Source: Amyelois transitella
Lineage: Eukaryota; Arthropoda; Insecta; Lepidoptera; Pyralidae
Reading direction: 5' to 3'
Assembly (NCBI RefSeq): GCF_032362555.1
Contig: NC_083529.1
Span: 3,658,001 to 3,722,000 of the forward strand
DNA: 64,000 nucleotides
Below, piece after piece: positions 50,201-55,920 of this stretch. A program made the translations under genes and the position numbers. How positions within the stretch are numbered: position 1 is the stretch's first letter; every line of letters starts with the position of its first letter. Below the pieces are notes generated by a model. That model saw only the letters and a program-made list of their open reading frames with translations, searched no databases and was not told the origin of the DNA.

Positions 50201-52938
50201 CTTATTGTATCTTCTTTATTTTTTTCCTTTATCATAGCGTACCCTGATAGCATATACAATTCGTTTGTTTGCGCCCAATTCGTTTGATATTGATAATTTC
50301 GATCGACACTTAAATTTAAATTGTATATTGTACTCTCTGGACTTTATGTTTTCAACTGTTATTGGTGTTATAACAGGTATCGACACTACCCTAGCGTACA
50401 CGAACAAGGACTACGAGCGGGTAGTGGGCGACGCGGCGCTGCGGAAACAGGTGCGGCTGCCCAAGGAGAGGCTCGGCGTCTGCACGTCGCTGGCGCTAGA
50501 GACTAACGGTGAGTTCGTGTATACTAACGGCGAGTTCGTGTATACTAACGGCGAGTTCGTGTATACTAACGGCGAGTTCGTGTATACTAACGGCGAGTTC
50601 GTGTATACTAACGGCGAGTTCGTGTATACTAACGGCGAGTTCGTGTATACTAACGGCGAGTTCGTGTATACTAACGGCGAGTTCGTGTATACTAACGGCG
50701 AGTTCGTGTATACTAACGGCGAGTTCGTGTATACCTACGGCGAGTTCGTGTATACTAACGGTGAGTTCGTGTATACTAACGGCGAGTCCTTGAAATAAAA
50801 GTAAGAGAGACTTTTTTTTTGTATGACAGACGTCACGATACTTATACAGTCTCGGGTATATTATGTTCAGTTAAGCTTCACAATTTTCAGCCCAAGCCCT
50901 CATAATATTTATATATCTTTGCTTTATCCAACAACTCTGCTCCATGACAATGAAAGGTCTGATGACAGTCTTGTATATTTTCCCTTTTAATTTAAGAGGA
51001 ATACGAGGATCGCATGTCACTCCTGTGACCTGTCACCATTTCGCCCATCCTGCACCTACTTCGTTGTTAACATGCCGGTCGATGCCCCCGTCTCTCTGTA
51101 TATGTGACTTTAGGCAATTGAGGAGAAATTTGAAGAACCGCCAAAGTCGAGAAACATATGTTCCGTTTTGGTTCTCTCGGTTCTCTCTAGGTTCTCTTAT
51201 CTCTCCTGGCGTTTTCCTAGTCTGCCTGCTTTGCGCTTCAGATCAGGTTTTTCTCCAACCAAAACGCGTAGCACATCAATTAAGAGGATAAATAAATGCT
51301 GATCCCTGGTGTAGGTAGTTACTCTCACGCTTAAACTATTCAGTAACACTTGCCACAGACTGGACGCATGTCTCCTTTCACTTCCCATGCCCACCATAAA
51401 ATGTCCCGTGGTACCCTGTCATAAACCTCGAGATCAACGAAAACCATACGCAAGTTTTTATGAACTTCTGTATTTCACAAAGTTGACCTTGTTCCTCGAC
51501 CAGGCATGAAACCAAATTGATTTTGGGAAACCTGAAACTCTACACTCAGGTATTTCGTCAGGTCCCACAGCTTTTCCATTTTTTTCATACTTTCCACTGC
51601 CATTCTTATTTCTTAAATTGTTACCTCTCCAATCATTCCTATATTAAAAAGTATTCTTTCTACTTCTTTACTCCATTCATTCTCAACAATCATCAATTAT
51701 TCTAAATATTCCAACGTTCTTTTATCTCATTATCATTCTTCAAGTTCTTTTCCGTTTTCATCTTTCATGCATTTTATGTGACTAATATCCTGTCCTTTTT
51801 CTTTGGCTTTTGCAATTCGATAAAGTTCTTTCTGATTGTGTGGATTGTTTATAACCTATCTTGTACCTTAGCTCTTTCTATTGCTACGATTTTCTTAGCT
51901 TTTCCCAAAAAAATTATATAGGAGGTGGCTAGTTTGTCATGTTTGAGGAGTATTACAACACGTTCATCCCCACGCAGGCACGATATTAGCGGGCGCGAAG
52001 CTCTCCGGCGACCGTCCGACGGCGCGGCGCTTCGCCACCGTGGCGGGCGCGCGCGCCGCCGTCGCGCCCGCCTGCCGCCGCGCGCGCTGCGAGTGCCGAG
52101 ACGGCAGGCTGCACTGCCGGCCCTGCGCCGACACCTTGCTGCACGTGAGTACACCGCCGCTTGTGTTACGAGATACCCGCTCAACGATAATATATTTTAT
52201 GATAAATACTAATAAGATTGTCTTTTAAAAACCGTTGGTTATGTCTACCAGGCAATGTATATAGACGTGATTATAGAGTCAAACTCGTTTTCTAGTAATC
52301 ACTTTTATAATAGCAATTAAAGTAGGCCGATGCAGCTAACTTATAACGCAAAATTGTAACAAATATAGCGGATTGTTCCCCTGCACTTTAGAATAGGACC
52401 ACTCTATATATTTCCTATAGATGTCGTATAAGGCGACGAAGGGAAAGGCTTATTAACTTGGGAATCTTCTTATAGGCAATGGACTAGCAACCTGTCCCTA
52501 TTTGAGTCTCAATTCCATCATGAAGCCTTACAGCTGAACATGGCCTTGTTAAGTAGGTATTTTGTCTCAAAATTCAGCTCAGCTCAAAAAAAGAATGTTA
52601 GCACTGTCTTATTTTGTCAAAAGCTCTTATCTTACCGCAAAGGATATAGACGTTATTATATGTGTGTATGTTAACACTCAGTGTTGTACTATAGTTTCTG
52701 ATGCGATTTCTTACGACAATCGATTTAACACGATTTAACATAACACACACAACATGGTAATGACATTTGTCGAGCTACTAGGAAGGGAAAATTTCGAGGA
52801 ATTCTCTTCACGTGCAATGTATTTATTTTCTTTTTTTTTTTCATATTCCGTTCGCAGGCAGAGCTGTCGTTCTGGAACTCTGATGACATCGACGAACTAA
52901 TCGACATGGCCATCGATCCTCCTTTACCCTCACTTTAA
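4246..52938 (+). CDS. Apoltp: Apolipoprotein of lipid transfer particle (apoLTP-II/I precursor)
   Basis: A secreted large lipid transfer protein rebuilt here as 70 exons, all with GT-AG introns and matching phases, giving 4,166 aa. Order: signal peptide (residues 1 to about 18), vitellogenin-type lipid-binding N-terminus (about 30-700), long amphipathic body, vWD domain (about 3611-3806), vWA-like region (about 3870-4040) and a Cys-rich tail. The family includes apoB, apolipophorin, vitellogenin, MTP and apoLTP. Moth apolipophorin is near 3,300 aa and Drosophila apoLTP above 4,000, so length points to apoLTP, the scaffold of the particle that loads lipid onto lipophorin. A candidate RXXR cleavage site is R738-F-F-R741, which would release an N-terminal chain near 84 kDa, close to the reported size of apoLTP-II. 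Exon coordinates are in the segment entries. Apolipophorin is the main alternative. Confidence 0.8.
7890..8133 (-). mobile_element. tRNA-derived SINE in Apoltp intron 4
   Basis: The minus strand starts GGCCTCTGTGGCGCAGC (tRNA-like head with A box) and runs through a shared middle ('catgatgagaaaaga', 'ctgggtcttggatgttta') to an A/T-rich tail after 'aactcaatcagtgtaatttgt'. It is about 80% like the copy at 32889. The B box is mutated, so it is inactive. Confidence 0.8.
9090..9220 (+). repeat. Local diverged repeat in Apoltp intron 6
   Basis: The phrase TTGACCTAATTTCCATAG occurs twice about 108 bp apart (near 9091 and 9198, the second ending in TGG), with looser 'cttatttccatat' variants between them. 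It is probably an old tandem duplication. Confidence 0.4.
12275..12410 (+). repeat. Dispersed repeat family D, copy
   Basis: Contains the family D core: GATGTGACGTCAAAATGTGATACCTTGTATTCAA, in parts, and the tail AAAATAAATCTATTCTATT. Other copies: 25845-25905 (reverse), 38095-38185 and 48405-48590 (reverse). The (TATTC)n-like tail suggests a retroposed SINE. Confidence 0.6.
14667..21552 (+). CDS. Apoltp: Apoltp exons 17-28: post-cleavage region and first beta-sheet body
   Basis: Exons: 14667-14993, 15364-15548, 15916-16101, 16532-16667, 17090-17269, 17575-17845, 18285-18577, 18884-19060, 19278-19472, 19866-20051, 20564-20733, 21338-21552. Exon 17 carries the RFFR motif at residues 738-741 followed by SANDADD, an exposed acidic stretch suited to furin-type processing. 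Exons 18-20 ([37 protein letters not shown]) resemble the DUF1943 beta-sheet of lipid transfer proteins. The rest alternates polar and hydrophobic residues, as expected for lipid-facing beta strands. The intron before exon 22 holds a copy of part of that exon (see findings). Confidence 0.8.
16893..16970 (+). repeat. Dispersed repeat family B, 3' fragment
   Basis: Matches the 3' part of family B ('cgtggcctttcagtctttt', then 'ggctctgtctaccccgcaag', then 'gtgactgtgt'), in Apoltp intron 20. Confidence 0.65.
17401..17463 (+). pseudogene. Apoltp: Partial copy of Apoltp exon 22 in intron 21
   Basis: These bases match 17638-17702 inside exon 22. The first 15 codons (from ATG CAA TCC) give the same protein as the exon copy, [15 protein letters not shown], while differing at eight third positions. 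After that the copy diverges and reaches a stop. It sits about 110 bp upstream of the real exon 22. The preceding TTCAG could act as an acceptor, but the phase would be wrong, so it is treated as a non-functional exon fragment. Confidence 0.75.
20798..21002 (+). mobile_element. Short non-autonomous Helitron
   Basis: A 205-bp element beginning TCCTACTACTATTATAAAGG after a host A and ending in GCGGGCGGCCTCTAG before a host T. These are the Helitron hallmarks: insertion between A and T, 5' TC and 3' CTAG with a GC-rich stem just before it. Two more copies lie at 31870-32273. Confidence 0.8.
21034..21202 (+). mobile_element. LINE family A 3' end, truncated
   Basis: Encodes remains of [14 protein letters not shown], here broken by a TAG, then SAYPSGKEA and stop, followed by GTAATTTTATG and a (TATG)n tail. 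It lies 31 bp after the Helitron and upstream of Apoltp exon 28. Confidence 0.75.
22044..32599 (+). CDS. Apoltp: Apoltp exons 29-43: amphipathic beta-strand body
   Basis: Exons: 22044-22206, 22833-23058, 23467-23571, 23819-23930, 24423-24569, 25420-25538, 25909-26106, 26515-26697, 27346-27441, 27703-27852, 28294-28500, 29067-29225, 29708-29958, 31736-31847, 32429-32599. No enzyme motif is visible. The protein consists of short strands with motifs such as [21 protein letters not shown] and [19 protein letters not shown], consistent with the repetitive lipid-binding sheet of apoB-like proteins. Introns here are rich in mobile DNA, with the longest (29959-31735) containing a 1.2-kb Helitron. Introns 30 and 39 each hold a decayed copy of the exon just upstream. 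Confidence 0.78.
23135..23260 (+). pseudogene. Apoltp: Decayed copy of Apoltp exon 30 and its acceptor in intron 30
   Basis: The piece GTTTCTCGCTAGATGGCGCT matches the acceptor and start of exon 30 (22824 on) with one change. Further matches are TCAGTCTGATAGCGGACTAC and 'aaaacgaac.aattcttc'. The middle has diverged and is shorter, and the frame is broken. Confidence 0.65.
24260..24383 (+). mobile_element. LINE family A 3' end, truncated
   Basis: About 120 bp covering [20 protein letters not shown] and the (TATG)n tail, ending about 40 bp before the acceptor of Apoltp exon 33 (24423). Confidence 0.75.
24661..24916 (-). mobile_element. Dispersed repeat family B, near full-length
   Basis: About 255 bp from the 'ggtcacgtctatattccctt' end to the 'ggtgccgggaaccacacggc' end. 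No coding frame is present. The element resembles copies at 33895-34113, 44288-44535, 45532-45783 and 62847-63088. It carries a short TATGTATG-type tail like LINE family A, so it may be a SINE mobilised by that LINE. Confidence 0.7.
25008..25170 (+). repeat. Dispersed repeat family C, copy
   Basis: Signature phrases: 'cccggttacatcctcaccgc', 'tctggagaggagcc', 'caagtttttacacgaagcga' and 'acgcatctagttgcc'. It lies in Apoltp intron 33. Confidence 0.55.
25845..25905 (-). repeat. Dispersed repeat family D abutting exon 35 acceptor
   Basis: 'ggatacaaggtatcacttat' and 'tgacgtcacatcactcaaat' match family D in reverse. The copy ends only a few bases before the acceptor of Apoltp exon 35 (25909), so the repeat may supply part of its polypyrimidine/branch region. 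Confidence 0.55.
28147..28183 (+). repeat. (AAATA)n microsatellite
   Basis: About seven AAATA units, the last interrupted by a G, in Apoltp intron 38. Confidence 0.85.
28562..28690 (+). pseudogene. Apoltp: Decayed copy of Apoltp exon 39 in intron 39
   Basis: Matches 28368-28500 of exon 39: the copy reads [13 protein letters not shown] against [13 protein letters not shown]. It then has a 1-nt loss and, later, a 12-nt deletion, and ends near 'ttagacgtat' where the exon has its donor 'ttagaggtat'. It starts about 60 bp after the exon and cannot be translated through. Confidence 0.75.
29570..29688 (+). mobile_element. LINE family A 3' end, truncated
   Basis: About 115 bp of the NVDEAKE...SGKEA stretch with a (TATG)n tail, ending about 20 bp before the acceptor of Apoltp exon 41 (29708). 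Confidence 0.75.
30128..31332 (-). mobile_element. Non-autonomous Helitron, 1.2 kb, with nested retroposon
   Basis: On the minus strand it starts TCACTACATAGTATAAAACA after an A and ends GCGCGGGTCAGCTAG before a T, the A|TC...CTAG|T pattern. The same 5' end occurs at 47135. No replication-helicase frame is present. Inside, 30593-30719 is a separate insertion with its own duplication. Confidence 0.75.
30582..30730 (-). mobile_element. Retroposed fragment with poly(A) and 11-bp target-site duplication
   Basis: GGGAGCCGCTG occurs at 30582-30592 and again at 30720-30730. The 127 bp between begin with 'ta' and 20 T on the plus strand, that is, a poly(A) tail on the minus strand. The body is GC-rich and unlike the host Helitron. 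It is probably the 3' end of a LINE or a SINE; the family is not recognised. Confidence 0.7.
31334..31510 (-). mobile_element. LINE family A 3' end, truncated
   Basis: Begins on the plus strand with (CATA)n directly at the edge of the Helitron and runs through the reverse of SAYPSGKEA to the [20 protein letters not shown] coding part. It is the second longest copy of the 3' end in the window. Confidence 0.75.
31870..32273 (+). mobile_element. Two tandem Helitron copies
   Basis: A full copy (31870-32074) is followed at once by a second (32075-32273) that lacks only the first six bases. The copies are nearly identical; one visible difference is aaaggcA against aaaggcG. Both end GGCGGCCTCTAG. 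They lie just after the donor of Apoltp exon 42. Confidence 0.8.
32889..33137 (+). mobile_element. tRNA-derived SINE in Apoltp intron 43
   Basis: The head has an A box (TGGCTCAGCGGTAG) and a perfect B box (GGTTCGAATCC), about 72 nt of tRNA-like sequence in all. A tRNA-unrelated body and an AT-rich end (TATATATTTATTATTTATT) follow. It is not a true tRNA gene because the head runs into the SINE body without a terminator. Confidence 0.85.
33259..39621 (+). CDS. Apoltp: Apoltp exons 44-55: amphipathic beta-strand body, second half
   Basis: Exons: 33259-33401, 33684-33789, 34326-34456, 34829-35030, 35307-35527, 36129-36264, 36670-36930, 37389-37505, 37707-37952, 38315-38551, 38776-39108, 39456-39621. 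The strand-rich pattern continues and several N-x-S/T glycosylation sequons occur (for example NKTA and NNTHH in exon 50). A long RNA hairpin lies immediately upstream of exon 49. No catalytic motif is seen. Confidence 0.78.
33411..33650 (-). mobile_element. Dispersed repeat family B, truncated
   Basis: Starts with (CATA)n after Apoltp exon 44 and runs through 'agtcgccttttacgacatct'. The CCGTGTGGTTCC end is missing; it stops shortly before exon 45 (33684). Confidence 0.7.
33880..34113 (-). mobile_element. Dispersed repeat family B, internal deletion
   Basis: Has both ends ('tatggtcacgtctt' and 'ggtgccgggaaccacacggc') but lacks the segment with 'cttgcggggtagacagagcc'. Confidence 0.7.
34544..34599. 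repeat. Tandem palindromes
   Basis: Two identical 26-bp palindromes (12-bp arms TTATATGAAACA and TGTTTCATATAA around CC), spaced 30 bp apart and joined by GGTT, in Apoltp intron 46. They can form hairpins or a cruciform. Confidence 0.85.
36042..36091 (+). repeat. 23-bp inverted repeat (RNA hairpin) before exon 49
   Basis: Arms 36042-36064 and 36069-36091 pair over 23 positions around the loop CCCC. The single DNA mismatch becomes a U-G wobble in the + strand RNA. The acceptor of exon 49 follows 37 nt downstream, so the hairpin lies in the normal branch-point zone. Confidence 0.85.
37590..37673 (+). mobile_element. Helitron 3' end fragment
   Basis: Ends GGGGCGGGTCGCTAG before T, the Helitron 3' terminus. 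The 5' part is not recognisable. Confidence 0.5.
38095..38185 (+). repeat. Dispersed repeat family D, copy
   Basis: 'gacgtcaataagtgatacct' and 'tgtatccaattttgaaaata' with the tail AATCTATTCTATTCTAT, in Apoltp intron 52. Confidence 0.6.
39976..43214 (+). CDS. Apoltp: Apoltp exons 56-59: long helical region
   Basis: Exons: 39976-40906, 41283-41478, 42136-42269, 42973-43214. Exon 56 is the largest in the gene (931 nt, about 310 residues). It is dominated by long amphipathic helices, for example [20 protein letters not shown] and [20 protein letters not shown]. Helix-rich segments just before the vWD domain occur in apolipophorin-like proteins and can bind the lipid surface. Trp and Tyr are unusually frequent. 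Confidence 0.78.
42379..42500 (+). mobile_element. LINE family A insertion with target-site duplication
   Basis: ATTCTGAGAAT occurs at 42379-42389 and 42490-42500. Between them are 100 bp of the LINE 3' end ([20 protein letters not shown]...) and a (TATG)n tail. This is a clean target-primed, 5'-truncated insertion in Apoltp intron 58. Confidence 0.9.
44008..46948 (+). CDS. Apoltp: Apoltp exons 60-63: von Willebrand factor D domain
   Basis: Exons: 44008-44210, 44735-44888, 46040-46269, 46824-46948. The order [15 protein letters not shown], then FLLSKDY, then [14 protein letters not shown] with spaced cysteines is the classic vWD signature (F-D-x-R/K-x-F/Y start and GL-G-x-Y/F-N-N end). Residues are about 3611-3848. 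Exon 63 is a Cys-pair region ([20 protein letters not shown]) like the C8 module that follows vWD domains. Exons 62 and 63 are far richer in GC than their introns. The vWD domain occurs near the C-terminus of apolipophorin, vitellogenin and apoLTP. Confidence 0.85.
44288..44535 (+). mobile_element. Dispersed repeat family B, near full-length
   Basis: Runs from 'gtggttcccggcactatac' to 'gatatagacgtgaccatatg' plus TTTGTATGTATG. A reverse fragment (44600-44655) follows. Both are in Apoltp intron 60. Confidence 0.75.
44600..44655 (-). repeat. Dispersed repeat family B, fragment
   Basis: (CATA)n tail followed by 'atcacgtctatatcccttgc' and 'ggggtagacagagccaa', in reverse relative to the preceding copy. 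Confidence 0.7.
44909..45136 (+). mobile_element. Non-autonomous Helitron
   Basis: Begins TCTAATATATAAAATTCTCG after A and ends TTTGCCGGGACAGCTAG before T. It is 228 bp long and starts 20 nt after the end of Apoltp exon 61. Confidence 0.75.
45532..45783 (+). mobile_element. Dispersed repeat family B, near full-length
   Basis: From 'tgtgtggttcccggcgcca' to 'gggatatagacgtgactata' and TGTATGTA, in Apoltp intron 61. Confidence 0.75.
45889..46018 (+). mobile_element. LINE family A insertion with target-site duplication
   Basis: TAAAATATAT flanks about 110 bp of the LINE 3' end and (TATG)n tail. The right edge is about 22 nt from the acceptor of Apoltp exon 62 (46040), so the insertion has replaced the original upstream branch-point region of that intron. 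Confidence 0.75.
46968..47135 (-). mobile_element. Short Helitron
   Basis: On the minus strand it starts TCACTACATAGTATAAAACA and ends GGGTCGCTAG, flanked by A and T. It is 168 bp and shares its 5' end with the 1.2-kb element at 30128-31332. It begins 19 nt after the end of Apoltp exon 63. Confidence 0.7.
47137..47275 (+). mobile_element. Helitron fragment
   Basis: 'tctcgtggcacaatgttcgt' through 'accggccaacatctattttt' matches the first half of the Helitron at 44909. It is truncated at its 3' end and directly abuts the preceding Helitron. Confidence 0.6.
47563..49978 (+). CDS. Apoltp: Apoltp exons 64-67: vWA-like domain
   Basis: Exons: 47563-47757, 48177-48298, 49294-49442, 49867-49978. The predicted strand/helix order fits a von Willebrand A fold: [10 protein letters not shown] (strand 1, about residues 3872-3881), [12 protein letters not shown] (helix 1), [10 protein letters not shown] (strand 2), [18 protein letters not shown] (helix), RTVILMPCS (strand 4) and VTLHILMDG (strand 5). 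The metal-binding DxSxS motif is not conserved; EAQYC occupies its place. The assignment is from pattern only and needs structure comparison. Confidence 0.6.
47880..48130 (-). repeat. Dispersed repeat family B, diverged
   Basis: Recognisable blocks ('aggccacgttcagct', 'actcaaatagtgacaggtta') in an old copy in Apoltp intron 64. Confidence 0.5.
48405..48590 (-). repeat. Dispersed repeat family D, longest copy
   Basis: Starts with the reversed tail AATAGAATAGATTTATTTTC and runs through 'tgacgtcacatcacttaaat' to 'tcggacgtcaatttacaaat'. A second truncated tail lies just upstream at about 48310-48337. Confidence 0.65.
48665..48740 (+). repeat. Dispersed repeat family C, interrupted by a LINE
   Basis: Contains 'gtcccggttgcatccccacc', 'tctctggagaggagcccggg'. 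It is interrupted at 48748 by a LINE family A insertion and resumes at about 48913. Confidence 0.6.
48737..48912 (+). mobile_element. LINE family A insertion with target-site duplication
   Basis: ATAAATCTTAG is present at 48737-48747 and 48902-48912. The 154 bp between carry 'cgagcttgcatgaagagagt', [20 protein letters not shown] and a (TATG)n tail. It is nested in a family C repeat. Confidence 0.9.
49743..49850 (+). repeat. SINE 3' fragment
   Basis: 'ccgtatcgcataacacaagc', 'cttaaacttactttagggct' and the AT tail match the tail of the SINE at 32889. Confidence 0.5.
50377..52938 (+). CDS. Apoltp: Apoltp exons 68-70: C-terminal tail with Cys-rich knot
   Basis: Exons: 50377-50508, 51978-52144, 52858-52938 with stop TAA at 52936. 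Exon 69 encodes a C-rich stretch (C4117, C4122, C4124, C4131, C4134; [18 protein letters not shown]) resembling part of a von Willebrand C module. Exon 70 gives an acidic end with [15 protein letters not shown]. The donor of exon 68 is the first unit of a 21-bp minisatellite whose other units also carry GT or GC donors in the same frame, so exon 68 may be variable in length. Unspliced reading would stop at 50798. Confidence 0.75.
50502..50795 (+). repeat. 21-bp minisatellite carrying splice donors
   Basis: Fourteen head-to-tail units of 21 bp start at 50502. The last (50775) is diverged. Each unit starts ACTAACG (ACCTACG in the unit at 50733) followed by G[T/C]GAGT. Units 1 and 13 have GTGAGT, a canonical donor; the rest have GCGAGT. 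The first unit contains the end of Apoltp exon 68 and its donor. In the exon frame each unit reads TNGEFVY. Confidence 0.95.
50880..51620 (-). pseudogene. LINE reverse-transcriptase remnant
   Basis: The minus strand, in broken frames, shows RT motifs: [14 protein letters not shown], then a remnant of [20 protein letters not shown], then, nearer 50950, [16 protein letters not shown]. These are typical of RTE-like non-LTR retrotransposons in insects. It may be the body of the same LINE whose 3' ends form family A. Several frameshifts and stops; inactive. Lies in Apoltp intron 68. Confidence 0.7.
52158..52210 (-). repeat. SINE fragment
   Basis: 'cttgtgttacgagatacc' and 'tcaacgataatatattttat' match the reversed 3' part of the SINE at 32889, a few bases after the exon 69 donor. 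Confidence 0.45.
52390..52665 (+). repeat. Dispersed repeat family B, diverged
   Basis: Blocks 'aataggaccactctatata', 'atgtcgtataaggcgacgaa' and 'gactagcaacctgtccctat' identify an old copy in Apoltp intron 69. A 3' fragment lies at 52222-52270. Confidence 0.55.
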
Positions 52939-53217
52939 CAAAATATGACTTTTAACCTTATGCCGCTGACATAAAGTTGAAATTCAAGAGGCTGGATATG
53001 TACAAAGTGACTAACTTTTTGCATAGCTACAAGGGTAAAAGGAATATTTTAGAAATAAGTTGAAAGGTGGCGAGAATGTTATAAAAAAATATGTAAGGTG
53101 ACGAAACTGTAAATATTATTAAAAAAAATATGTACAGTGAATTTAAGTAGGTTGATGTGCTGACGACTGTACAATATACCTACCTACCTTTTTGACAAGT
53201 GTAATCGTGAATTGAGA

Positions 53218-53395
53218 AATAAATAAATGTTAGTTATCCTTTCAGAGAACATTTTTACTGCGATTATATACTTATCAAATTAATATAAGTCTGTGTAGCA
53301 GTTTTACGACACTAATAAGTGCCATATTTGTTGTAATTAACAATAATTATGTAAATAATGTAATAATTCATTTGATAATATAATAGACAAATAAA
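53218..53395 (+). terminator. Apoltp: Apoltp polyadenylation signals
   Basis: AATAAA occurs at 53218 and 53222 (overlapping), about 280 nt after the stop, and again at 53390. Either could end the transcript; the 3' end cannot be fixed without RNA data. Confidence 0.5.
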
Positions 53396-53419
53396 TTATT
53401 TTTATATTTCTTGGGTGTT

Positions 53420-55920
53420 TTATTTTTGTTGCATGTCCCAAAAGATTTTGTGTCACAATGCTTGCTTTTCCGCGCAGACTTGTACAAGTTGGTCAAGAGA
53501 CTGGGCCTAAAGATTATTTCTTATTAGACTTCGGCCATAATTATTTTCAGGACAATCAAAATAAAATCACATAATTAATAATGCCAGGTATATTTAATAA
53601 AATAAAAAAATTCGACTAGTTGATATGCATTCTCTATCAGTTAATTAAAATCTTTAAAATAAATAACAAAATAATATCATTATAAACACAAAATTGACTA
53701 TAATTTAATATGGTACAATTCATCATTTAATCAAATACGGTAGGTTAGTATATGTTTTAATAATCTGGCGAGTTATTAGTGGGGGTAACGCAAATGAGAG
53801 CTTATTACCAGCCTTATAAGTTTTCAACTGTAATTTTTTTGTATGTATATCTGCAGTCTTTCATTTCCTGCTTGACAGAAACGAGATTGTAATTACTTTC
53901 TAGACAATTTTTTTTTCTTGAAATACTCGAGTTCTTCATGCCCTAGTCGTCCAAATTGTAATCTGAAAACTTTATGGAGGTATATTGTTAATTTGACAAT
54001 TCAAAGTTTTTACAGTGCGCATTCTTGAATAATACATCCTTGAAAGCCTGACTGTCTGTATGCAGTCAAATCCTAGGGAAATAGTAAAATGGAATTGACG
54101 CCGAGTGGCAAATACACAGATCTTAGCAGCTGTACACTCCACACGTTAGGTACTTATGGTTTACCTACATCGCTCCATTAAAACCGTCAGATTATATTTT
54201 TCAAATCCCTAGATTTCTCCAAAACAAAATAAAAAATCAATTGACGCTCGAGTATTTCCAGGTGACATTTTTTTAATGTTCATTTTCGCCCGGTTCCATT
54301 CAAACCGTCAGATTATTAAAATATACACTATTCTGCGTTGAGAGTGTCATAATTTGATGCGCTCGAGTTTCTCTAAAGTTCGATTTTATTAATACCGGGC
54401 TACCCTAAATCACACCCCTATATTATCTTCAAATTCCTCTACTGCTTACAAGGCTTCCAAATACCCGATTTTTGAATACCGGTATCAATACCAGAACAAA
54501 AATTGAATATCCGTATTAATACTACAATTCCGCTATTGAGATAAAGACTAGTTATTCTGTAAAACTTATGTTTTTGGAGGGATAAAAGTTACCAAAGTCA
54601 TTAAGTGAACTGTTCACTTCATGTAACAAACTTCAACTACATAGATTACGTAAAACGCCTTGGAACATTTATTCTTTTTCCAAATTAAACAACGTTTTAC
54701 AGTTAATAAAATCAGTATATATTCTAACTAGGTATTATGAATTCGGTATTCAGCCACCTCCAGTGCAATTCCTAGTTTCCACTTGTATTTCGGTTGTCAA
54801 GATATCAGATCAAGGTAGACAAAGGGATATCTTCGCTGCTTCCGTTGCCACCGTTAACAAATCAAAGTTCAACAATTCAAAGTCAAGTGCAGACTCAGTT
54901 TGTAGCTTTAATGATGTTAAGGCTTTGATGATCGTTTTGTAATAATCTTAAGTCAACTTCGTGGATCATATAACTAAATTCAAATTAATTAGAGCTATAG
55001 TTACTAGCTTTAAGTTTCCTAAGCTTTAAAGCGACGGATCACAGAAAGTCACCTAAAAAGCAACTTCTCTATGACATCTTTGTAAAAAAAATGCGTTGCT
55101 ATATTTTTGACGCGGTTTTTACCATTAGGTAGAATAGTATTTGAGCTCAGCGAGTGTGGTTCGCTAGTACGAAATAAAATTAAACATATATTTTTTTTAA
55201 TGCTGTATTGAAACCGGTATTGAAAACAGGTCAAAAAACGCCTAATAACGGTATTGAGCAATTCCGGGATCCCGGTATTGGAAGCCCTAATTGAATTCCA
55301 CAATAATAATCACATAAAGAATGAAAGAACATTTGAATTTCGTAGAAAAATAATTTTGTTCAATTCATTGATTTTATCTATTACAACACAACTCACAGCA
55401 TGCATTATCTAAGTGCGTCTGTACACTCTCGGCGAGAGCCCTCCCGAGTGGCGACGAGTGCATCCCTGTATATTCGCGCCGTGTTCTGCTACTAATTCTA
55501 TTGTATTGCCATCGAAGCTCTGTAATTAAATAAAAAGCAGCCTTTGTTTTTACTCAGGGTCACCTCTGTCGCTGTACCAAATTTCATTTAAACCAGTTCA
55601 GTGGCATAGGCGTGAAAACGTAACAGACATAGTTATTTATAGGGATAAGGATGTAGATACTTTAATCTACCTATATAAAATTGCCTTATCGACTTTTCTT
55701 TTAACTATTCGTGTAATAATCCACCTCCGTTTATGCCCATTTTTTAAATATTTTTTGTGTGTAATAAATATGCCTTAACTTATAATATTGCTACAGCTAC
55801 CGTGATTTGCAAAGTGTCGTGCGAGATTTGCGCGAGAAATAGCGAGGGCACTCGCGCGAGAATGTACAGCCGCTATAATTATCATACATAAAATTGTAAT
55901 TTGAAAATTAATTCACATAT
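53420..55920. other. Non-coding stretch between Apoltp and heme oxygenase
   Basis: No gene was recognised. Two related blocks near 54175-54270 and 54295-54390 share 'accgtcagattat' and 'gctcgagt', and 'ataccggtat' motifs recur near 54477 and 55210. These are probably transposon remains. A possible MITE lies at 55419-55869. Confidence 0.5.
55419..55869. mobile_element. Putative MITE with about 26-bp terminal inverted repeats
   Basis: The left end reads CTGTACACTCTCGGCGAGAG and the right end, reversed, CTGTACATTCTCGCGCGAGT; both continue into GCCCTC. The arms match over about 26 bp with a few differences. No transposase is inside. Target duplication was not identified. It ends about 50 bp past the stop codon of heme oxygenase and may form part of its 3' UTR. 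Confidence 0.55.

Noticed and set aside
50509..50793. Shifted-frame ORF of repeated SSCILTA, and a CRISPR-like look
   Set aside because: The repeat is a 21-bp minisatellite with no spacers, and the SSCILTA reading is only another frame of it.
4246..52938. Apolipophorin-II/I as the name for the large gene
   Set aside because: Domain order fits, but the rebuilt protein is about 860 residues longer than moth apolipophorin and has an extra C-terminal domain; apoLTP fits better. Kept as the alternative.
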